DNA of 64,000 bases from Plasmodium relictum (Eukaryota > Apicomplexa > Aconoidasida > Haemosporida > Plasmodiidae): the NCBI RefSeq assembly GCF_900005765.1, contig NC_041687.1, forward strand, positions 620,001-684,000, given 5' to 3'. A program made the position numbers and the translations under genes. Positions within the stretch are counted from its first letter, which is position 1; the number at the start of each line of letters is the position of its first letter. Of this stretch, positions 56,201 to 64,000 are shown piece after piece. The notes under the pieces were generated by a model. The model did no database searches. It was not told the origin of the DNA and saw only the letters and a program-made list of their open reading frames with translations.

Positions 56201-59200
56201 GTGATGGTGATGGTGATGATGATGATGATAATGGTAATGATGATGTTGATGATGATGATGGTAATGATGATGATGCTGATGAAGATGCTGATGATGAATA
56301 TGAAGACGAAGATGACAATGAAAATGGAGATAATGGAGAAGAAAAAAGAATAAATGAATTAAAATTTGTTAAAAAAATTAAAGAGAAAGATGAAAACGAT
56401 GAATATGAAGAAGATGCATTTGAGGAAGACGATAATAGCATTGAAGAAGAGGAATATTTAGGAGATGAGGAAGAAGAAGGATATAAAAAAGAAAAGGATA
56501 AAAATAGAGATAATTATGATATTGAAGAGGAAAAAGAAGAATATGATGATATAATAAGAAAGAAAGGAGACGAAGAAAAAGGAAAAAAGAAGAAAAAAGT
56601 AAATGAATTCTTAGAAGGTTATAATAATAAAAATAATAATGAAAATAAAAAAAAATACAATAATATAAAAAATATTAACGAAAATAGACATAAATTAATA
56701 AATGAATCTAAGGAAGAATATCAAAGTTCAAAAAAAAGAGATGGATATTTTGAAAAACAATTTATACCTGATAAAAGAGAAGAAAATGAATCAATAGTTC
56801 CATATGACATTTTAAATGACGAAATAAATAATAAAAATTATGAATTTAAAGTTATGAACTATAAAAAAGAGTGTCAAGAAGACAATTATAAGAAAAAAAA
56901 AATAAAAAAAAATCAAGAGTTATTAAAATTATATATTGATGAAAATAATAGCGAAATCGATTTAACCGAAAATATTTTATCAAACTCAAAAAACATTGGC
57001 ATAGAGAATAAAACAAAAAATGATGTTTTTAGCTCTGATAATTTTAAATTTAATTATAATAAAAAGATATATCAATCTATGAATAAAAGTGATAAAATGA
57101 TTAAGGATAATAACAGTGATAATACTATTAATAAAAAGTTAAATTGTAAACAAAAAGAAATAATAAATAATATTGACTATGAGGGAAATTCGTTATATAA
57201 AAATACACATGAGGATAGTGGTGATATATTAAATAGAAAAAACGATGATTTAAAAGAATTAAGATTTAACGGAGAAACAATCCAAGAAATATATTCTGAA
57301 GATAAAAAAAAAAATAATATAAAAAACTTCTTAGATAAAATGAAAAATAAAAAAAATAGTGATGATGTTTCTAAAAAGGAAGATAAAAAAAATGAACTTT
57401 TACAAAGAAAAGATAAAAAAGATAAGTTAAAAATGAAATTTACTGATATTTTATATGCTGGGGCATTAGGACAATTTTTTCACCGCAGCAAAAATAATTT
57501 TGCAAATTCATTATCACCTCAAATTAAAGGGGAAAATACTTTTGAACCATCTAATAATTTAAATAATTTAGATAAGTTTAATTTGGATGATTATAAAATA
57601 TCTAATATAAAGGATAAATATGAAGAAAATTTATCACATAAATCAAAGGATAAAGAAAAAATATATTATAATAAAAGAGGATTAGAAACAGAACTATATA
57701 ACAATTTCAATGAAAAAACTAATGATGATAAAAATATATGTTGTAATTCAATTAAAGAAAAGTTAGATATCATAAAAGATGATAAAAAATATAATGAATT
57801 AACTAATAAAAAAGAGAAAACCAATTTCCTGAGATTTTCAAATGCTTTAAATGATAAAAATAACCCAAAAAAGAGTGATAAATATGATAAAAATAAAAAT
57901 TTATATATAGATGATCCTTGTAGTTCAAAGCATAGTTATATTAATGACATAAACGAAAAAAAAAATGATGTTTTCAAAAATTCTAATAGCGTAAGAAATA
58001 TTATTATAAATAGGAATTATTACAAAAATAAATATGATAAAAATTTAGGTGCGAAAAATGAAAAAATGAATGAAATTGAAAATAAAAGAACTTTATATGC
58101 ACAATCATCCTATAAAAATGGTTCTGGAAGTGACAATAAGACGAAAAGTTTACAAAATATCAAAAAAAGGGAAGAAAAAAAGAAACAAAAATTTAGAAGT
58201 AAAGAAAAGAAAATAGAGGATAAAAAACAAAAGGAATTAGAAATAAAAATAGATGAAACGTTAAGTAGAAAGATGATTGAGAATAATGAATTAAAGAATC
58301 ATGATGAAATTGATGAAGAATATATAGTAACACCCTTTTATATAAAAAGTAAAATAGATAAGGTTTTAAAGAATAGTGAAATTTTTGAGAGATCTGCTAG
58401 AGCAACATTTCAACAATTTGATATTAAAAATAAAAATTTTCTACATTTTAGTGAGATTGAATCATTGATACAAAAATTATGTTATAATTTGGAGCTTCCT
58501 CCTGTTGATAGTTAGAAAACAAAAAATAATGTTTATATATATTTTATTAATCTTTGTGTTATAGTTGTTTTATTTTATATATAATTATATGTGTATACGT
58601 ATATATATATATTTACATATATTTTTTTTAATTTTTTTTTTTTTCTTAAGAAAATATATTATCTATAGTATACAAAGACTATGATAGTAGTAAGAACAAT
58701 AGTATGAATTATACAGATTTTCGCCAAATGTATTGGGATTTGTTAAAGCAAATAAAAAAAAAATATTATCCTACTAAGAATTTTAAAATAAAAAGAAATT
58801 GTATTATAAGTAGAAAGAAATTAGGTGGATATGATTATTCTTCTATTTATAACTATTTAAGCTTCAAAAAAATACTTGGATGTGGTGCTTTTGGTGAAGT
58901 ACATTTAGTTGAAGATAATATATGCAAACTATATAAAGTTGTTAAGATATTAAAAAAAAAGAGCATGAAAAATGTAAAAATAAATGAAGAAATTAATGTG
59001 TTAATATATTTAGATCATCCTAATATTATAAAAATTTTTGATGTGTATGAAAATGTTGATTGCACATATATTGTTATGGAGTTATGTGAAGGTGGTGAAT
59101 TAATGAATAAAATTAAGAACTCCGAAAAATTTAATGAAAAATACATAAAAAATATAATGTTTCAGATTTTATGTGCTATAGCATATATGCACAGTCATAA

Positions 59201-60774
59201 TATAGCTCATAAAGACTTAAAACCGGAAAATATTTTATTTAAAGCAAAGGATGATGACACTTTAAAAATTATTGATTTTGGTTTAGCAGAATTGATTAAT
59301 AAGTCTGAAGGAGTTAGTAAAACAGCTGCAGGAACTGTTTTATATATGGCACCAGAAGTATTTAAAAAAAATTTTACAATAAAATGCGATATATGGTCAG
59401 CAGGTGTAATTATGTTTTTTTTATTCACAAAAAACTTACCATTTTGTGGAAATACTTATGAAGAAGTAAAACAAAGTATATTTAAAGATGAACCAGATTA
59501 TAAAAGTTTAAAACCCCAATTATCTCAATCAGCTTTACATATATTAAAGCTTATGTTAGAAAAAGATTATAATAAAAGGCCTATGGCAGCAGTGGTAAAA
59601 ATAAATATATAATATTTTATATTTTAAAAATTTTATTATATATTAGATAGTCTTTTAATATACAAATAACTGCTTTTTAAATAAAGGAATAAGTTATTAA
59701 AAATTTATATAATTAAAAAATATATATATATATATAATAATTTAAATATGTAAGTTATATAAATAAAATTAATGTAAATTATTATTTTATTTTAATTTTT
59801 TTATCCCTTCTTAGCTTTTGCACCATCCGTGGTTTCAGGGTTATCTTGATCCAATTGAAATTTCTCCTAGCACGCTGAATAATATAAAGTCATATATGAA
59901 ACATTCAAATATAAGAAACATTATAATTAATATAATGGCACACGAATTAAGTATAATAAATAAGCATATCAAATATATCAATGAAATATTTTGTAAAATA
60001 GATACAAATCATAATGGATCACTTAGTCATAGAGAAATTTATACTGTTCTGTCAAGTGCAGGTATAAAAAAATGGGACATTAATAGAATTGTTCAAGCTT
60101 TAGATATTAATGATAGAGGGAATATAACTTACACAGGTATAATTATATATAATATATTTATATATGTTCTTTCAAAAGCTAATCATATTATTTAATAAGA
60201 ATACATATATATAATGTTAAAATTTTTTTTAATTTTTTAGAATTTATTGCTGGATGCTATAGATGGAAAAATATAGAACCAACGTTTTTAAAGGCAGCTT
60301 TTAATAAGATAGATAAGGTTGTAAATATATATATATGAATATAGATGTAAACATATCATTATGCAAACATAAAAATATGTAAAACTTTTTACTTTTCTAT
60401 TTCTAATTAAGAATATTACAGATTTAATTTATATTCTCGTAAAAAATATTTTAAAAAAATAAAATTTTTTTTTTGTCTTTTTTCATTCTACAGGATGAGG
60501 ATGGTTACATCAGTAAAAGTGACATTGTTACATTGGTTCGAGATAAGGATATAGACAGTAATGATATTGATAATTTTTTATCATCTGTGTATAGCATAAA
60601 AAAGGATATACCTAAGGACAAGAAAATAAATAAGGTATATTTTTAGCAAAAAAAAAAAAAAGAAAAGAAAAAATAATCATAATTTTAATTCATTTTATCT
60701 TTGTGAATAATGTTTTTTTCTCTCAATAGGTAAGTTTTGAAGATTTTAAGGAATATATGTTAAGTACATTTTAG
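55252..60774 (+). CDS. CDPK6: Calcium-dependent protein kinase CDPK6, 6 exons
   Basis: Exons are 55252-58510, 58651-59594, 59815-60136, 60241-60317, 60494-60634 and 60730-60774, totalling 4788 bases (1595 aa) with matching phases. Residues 1-1030 are low complexity with a poly-Asp tract near 285-317. Two EF-hand-like helices precede the kinase: ATFQQFDIKNKNFLHFSEIE (about 1053) and YKDYDSSKNNSMNYTDF (about 1093). The kinase (about 1156-1410) has GCGAFGEV, HKDLKPEN (Lys in place of the usual Arg of HRD, near 1272), DFGLAE and MAPEVF, and ends HHPWFQ. The regulatory tail has EF-hands DTNHNGSLSHRE, DINDRGNITYTE and DKDEDGYISKSD; the fourth is degenerate and lacks calcium ligands. N-terminal EF-hands with a very long extension are characteristic of CDPK6. 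In P. berghei CDPK6 acts in sporozoite activation for hepatocyte invasion. Position on the chromosome also agrees. Confidence 0.88.
56104..56203 (+). repeat. GAT trinucleotide microsatellite encoding poly-Asp in CDPK6
   Basis: This is about 33 nearly uninterrupted GAT codons (one GAC) within a longer Asp-rich tract reaching to about 56330 with Gly, Asn, Val and Ala interruptions. The tract would be strongly negative. It is likely to vary in length between isolates. Confidence 0.95.
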
Positions 60775-61745
60775 AGCCATATAGAAAAAAAATAATAATA
60801 GCAAAACAAAAATCTTAATTTTTTAGATAATTAAAAATGAAGATCCTTTTTTATATTATTTTTAATTTTATTTTATATATTGTTTTTAAACATTTTTTTT
60901 TTTTTTTATCAAAAAAACTGCATATAATAATGTATCATTTTTAAATTACATATTTTTTATTATTTAATATTTAATAAAGAGGTCTTTATATATGTTATTT
61001 AATATTTATAATTAGTTTGTCTTTGTATTTTGTTATCATTTTTTTCTTTTCTCCTTTTTTTTTGTTTAATTTTTCAAAATATTATTTAAATTTTTTCTCC
61101 TTTATACTGTTTTATTGTTGAAACACATAACATGCATAATATTTTAAAAGTAATCTCATATATTAATAATTTTTTATGAAATCATACTATGATTCTGGTT
61201 AAGCAGAAAAAAAAAATTAATATTCCTTTTTATTTTATACCTCTATTTTTTTAGTGAATAATATTATATTATATTATATTATATTATATTAAAATATTTA
61301 TTAATTAAAAAAAATTATTTTTATGAATTAAAAATTATTAATAAAAAACTTTTTAATGATAATGCTTCGTGCTAAATAGTTATAAATAACAATCATGATA
61401 AGAATAAGAATAAAAATAGACATATTAGACACTAAATATTAGGTCCATATTTAAGATATAGTTTTTTTTTTTTTTTTTTTTTTGGCTTACTTATTTTTAG
61501 AATTCATTTTAGAAAAGTAAAAAGAAAAAAATAAAAAATATAAAGAAATAAAAAATAGATTTATAGATTTTCATGTAAATATAAGATGAATTGTAAAATT
61601 TAGCTATTCGCTATATGTTTTTTTTTTTTTTCTACATAAAAATCATACATAAATTTGTCTAAATTTTTTTTTACTTTTATAAAATATTTTAAACATAGAA
61701 AATTAAAAAAAATATAAATTTTATATCATTATTTTACATATAAAT
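60775..61745. other. Intergenic region between CDPK6 and the dynein-like gene
   Basis: This is 971 bp between plus-strand genes. It has a short pentamer tandem repeat (ATATT, six copies or so, 61257-61290) and a long poly-T run (61462-61483). No coding feature seen. Confidence 0.6.
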
Positions 61746-64000
61746 ATGACAAAATTTTCTGAAGATAATTATGATACTTTGAATTTAACAGAGCTCAAAA
61801 GTAATATTCAAGAGAAAAATATAATAGGTTACAGTATTAATTATACAGTAGATGGCTTATTATTTTTTGGAGGATTTAAAATAGATTTTCAACAAAATAG
61901 TGGATATATTTGCAATGATGCTTATTTAATTCATATAAAAAAAGAAAAAGCGGAATATGAAAATATTACAAGTAAAATAAAACCTAATTTGAGGTGCTAT
62001 CACAATTCTTGCACTTTATTAGAAAATTATGTAATAATTTTTGGAGGATTAAATAGCGAAGTACCGTTTGTTGCTTTAAACGACTTGTGGATTTTCAATA
62101 GTTTAAATAAAACTTTTGTTGAAATAAAATTCAATTGTAAAGAAAAAGGTGAAGAGACAAAAACAGAAAATTATGATGATGCTTATGGAAATGGAACATT
62201 ACATGAAATGGATGATAGTGATGATAACAAGGATGATGAAGATGATAATAATGATGATGAAATTTTAGATAATGTATATATTAAAAACTTAAAAAAATAT
62301 TTGAAGTATCATAAAAACGAAGGATCATGTGCAAATAATGTTCCTTCTCCACGTTATTTTTCTAGCCTAGATTTATATATAGTTAAAAAAAAAAATATAG
62401 ACGAAAAAAAAGAATATGAAAAAGATGAGATAAACATAAAAAATAATAAAATATTAGTAAATAATGTAGATAATTATGAATATTTTAGTCTAATTGTATT
62501 TGGTGGATACGGTGGTTATGGTTATGATAGAAGCAGTTATAATGATCTTTATGAATACAATATTTTAAACAACGAGTGGACGTTAAGATCTTGTAAAGGA
62601 AGCAATCCTTCAAGAAGATATGGACATATTTCATTTATAAATGGAAATAATTTATTTATATTAGGAGGAACAAATGCTGAAGTCAGTTTTAATGATATGT
62701 ATTCATGTGATTTGAAGAAAAATGAATGGTCTGAAGTTGATTTTTCTTATTCCTTTAATGTCGCAAAAGTATTTTGTAGAAGTGTATTAGTAGAATCGAT
62801 AGATAGAAACATAATTTTTATATTTGGTGGTTGTAATATAATTAGTGACGAAAAAGGAAATAGGAAAATAGAATATAATAACATTAAATTAAATATGTTA
62901 AAATTATATGATAATTTTAAATTAGAAGAATTAAAATACAATGTAATTAAAAAAAAGGAAAATATAAAAAATAATTGGGATCATAAAAGTGCTATAAGTG
63001 ATAGTAATACGAATTGCCTAATGGAGAAAGAAGAAAAAAATAAAAATGGTAAAACTAATACTTATGAGGATAGTATGTCCAATAATATAATATTTTCTTC
63101 TATTACTTACGATTTTATTGATTCTAATATAATTATTTCAGATTCCAAAAGGAAAATATATATAATGAATATAAGTAAAATTATAGGCCCCAAATACGCA
63201 ATTTTTAGTTTATCTCCAAAATACTGTGATATAAATGGAGATAAAAAAATTTTATTGAAAGGGAAAGGATTTACTAATGAAGGAAAAATAATTGTAAAAT
63301 ATAAATCAGAAAATGTTAATTTATTTAGCGATGGAATTTATATAAATGAAAATAATATATATACTATTGCACCTAATGCAAAAAATAAGATAATAAATAA
63401 AATTTGTGAAGTTCAATTATCTATCAATGATAAATGCTACACAACCAATAATTGTCTCTTAGAATATTATTATAATATTGATCCAAGAAATACTTTAATG
63501 TTTGGAACTGGATTATTAGAACCTGTATGTTTAAAAGAAAATAATTTTTTTTTTCTAATAGCTAGAAATAGCTTAAATGAAAATAAAAAAATAGGTGGAG
63601 ATAAGTTTCAAATAAGTATTATATATGAAAATAAAAATGAAAAACATAATTTAAAATACACAATTTATGATATAAACAATGGATTATATATAGTGAAATA
63701 TTTTCCTTTTTCTAATCCAAAAGAAGTAAGTGAAAATAAATATAACAGCACAAAACAAGAGGTAATAACAAATGAAAATGAACTAGAATTAAATAAAAAT
63801 GATGTAAGATCAAATGAATACATAAAGAAAAATAGTAATATAGACACTTTTACTCACGATTCTCTTGAAAATAAGCAATCAACAGACATAGAATTAAATA
63901 AAAATGATAACGAAAATAAAAATTTTAATAATAATGATAATGATAATAATGAATTAGATTTCAATGGAATTTTACGAATATCAGTAAAATTAAATGGAGA
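61746..64000 (+). CDS. Kelch-IPT-filamin N terminus, probable outer-arm dynein heavy chain (partial, cut by right edge)
   Basis: An ATG at 61746 opens a frame that stays open for 751 codons to the window end, so the gene continues outside. Kelch repeats are marked by Gly doublets preceded by hydrophobic strands: LLFFGGFK (~41), VIIFGGLN (~98), LIVFGGYGG (~248), LFILGGTN (~304) and IFIFGGCN (~358), each with downstream Tyr/Trp of the blade. An acidic insertion splits blades 2 and 3. An IPT domain follows (~483-570; SPKYCDINGDKKILLKGKGF), then a filamin-type repeat (FFLIARNS, GGDKFQISI, DINNGLYIVKYFPFS) interrupted by an Asn/Glu-rich insertion and resuming FNGILRISVKLNG. Kelch plus IPT/filamin at the N terminus is the layout of the Chlamydomonas outer-arm alpha dynein heavy chain. 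A dynein heavy chain follows CDPK6 in P. falciparum as I remember it. The motor domain is not in view. Confidence 0.72.
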   Translation, partial: MTKFSEDNYDTLNLTELKSNIQEKNIIGYSINYTVDGLLFFGGFKIDFQQNSGYICNDAYLIHIKKEKAEYENITSKIKPNLRCYHNSCTLLENYVIIFGGLNSEVPFVALNDLWIFNSLNKTFVEIKFNCKEKGEETKTENYDDAYGNGTLHEMDDSDDNKDDEDDNNDDEILDNVYIKNLKKYLKYHKNEGSCANNVPSPRYFSSLDLYIVKKKNIDEKKEYEKDEINIKNNKILVNNVDNYEYFSLIVFGGYGGYGYDRSSYNDLYEYNILNNEWTLRSCKGSNPSRRYGHISFINGNNLFILGGTNAEVSFNDMYSCDLKKNEWSEVDFSYSFNVAKVFCRSVLVESIDRNIIFIFGGCNIISDEKGNRKIEYNNIKLNMLKLYDNFKLEELKYNVIKKKENIKNNWDHKSAISDSNTNCLMEKEEKNKNGKTNTYEDSMSNNIIFSSITYDFIDSNIIISDSKRKIYIMNISKIIGPKYAIFSLSPKYCDINGDKKILLKGKGFTNEGKIIVKYKSENVNLFSDGIYINENNIYTIAPNAKNKIINKICEVQLSINDKCYTTNNCLLEYYYNIDPRNTLMFGTGLLEPVCLKENNFFFLIARNSLNENKKIGGDKFQISIIYENKNEKHNLKYTIYDINNGLYIVKYFPFSNPKEVSENKYNSTKQEVITNENELELNKNDVRSNEYIKKNSNIDTFTHDSLENKQSTDIELNKNDNENKNFNNNDNDNNELDFNGILRISVKLNG

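Noticed and set aside
56043-56441. Poly-Ser minus-strand frame and poly-Met plus-strand frame (55880-56353)
   Set aside because: Both are alternative readings of the GAT microsatellite inside CDPK6.

Overview
This is nuclear DNA of a malaria parasite (Plasmodium or a very close relative). The evidence is the extreme A+T content with long poly-A/T runs, Asn/Lys/Asp-rich insertions inside otherwise conserved proteins, short A/T introns with GTAAxx donors and T-rich acceptors, and apicomplexan-type genes (CDPK, EXP1-like signal peptide, PDK1, GPI16). The gene order EXP1 - GCN20 - M16 peptidase - centromere - PDK1 - GPI16 - JmjC - CDPK6 - dynein heavy chain is, from memory, that of the centromeric part of P. 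falciparum chromosome 11. I cannot assign the species from sequence reading alone.

Layout. 1-94 is the start of an EXP1-like secreted protein running off the left edge on the minus strand. 1953-4322 is an ABCF/GCN20-type ATPase. 5020-11763 is a secreted insulysin-like (M16) protein whose catalytic Glu is replaced by Gln. 11764-22320 is a 10.5 kb gene-free block whose middle (about 16.4-19.3 kb) is almost free of G and C and carries a three-copy ~196 bp repeat: the likely centromere. 22321-31501 holds four minus-strand genes: a PDK1-like kinase, a heptatricopeptide-type organellar protein, the GPI-transamidase subunit GPI16/PIG-T, and a 13-exon JmjC protein. From 32584 onward most genes are on the plus strand: a membrane-anchored unknown, a THOC5-like protein, a small five-exon unknown, a 1810-aa kinase-less protein ending in what looks like a PLK4-type cryptic polo box, a 22-exon ASH-domain protein resembling CFAP65, CDPK6, and the Kelch-IPT-filamin N terminus of a probable outer-arm dynein heavy chain cut by the right edge. 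One minus-strand gene (52236-53048) encodes a signal-peptide membrane protein, perhaps of the apicoplast.

Three plus-strand genes between 38 and 64 kb (polo-box protein, CFAP65-like, dynein heavy chain) point to basal body and axoneme. In Plasmodium these structures exist only in the male gamete. The most novel candidate is the kinase-less polo-box protein, because to my knowledge Plasmodium has no Polo-like kinase.

Exon structures were worked out by hand from splice motifs and reading frame. For the multi-exon genes with complete models the exon lengths sum to multiples of three. All family assignments are from motif recognition, with no database search.
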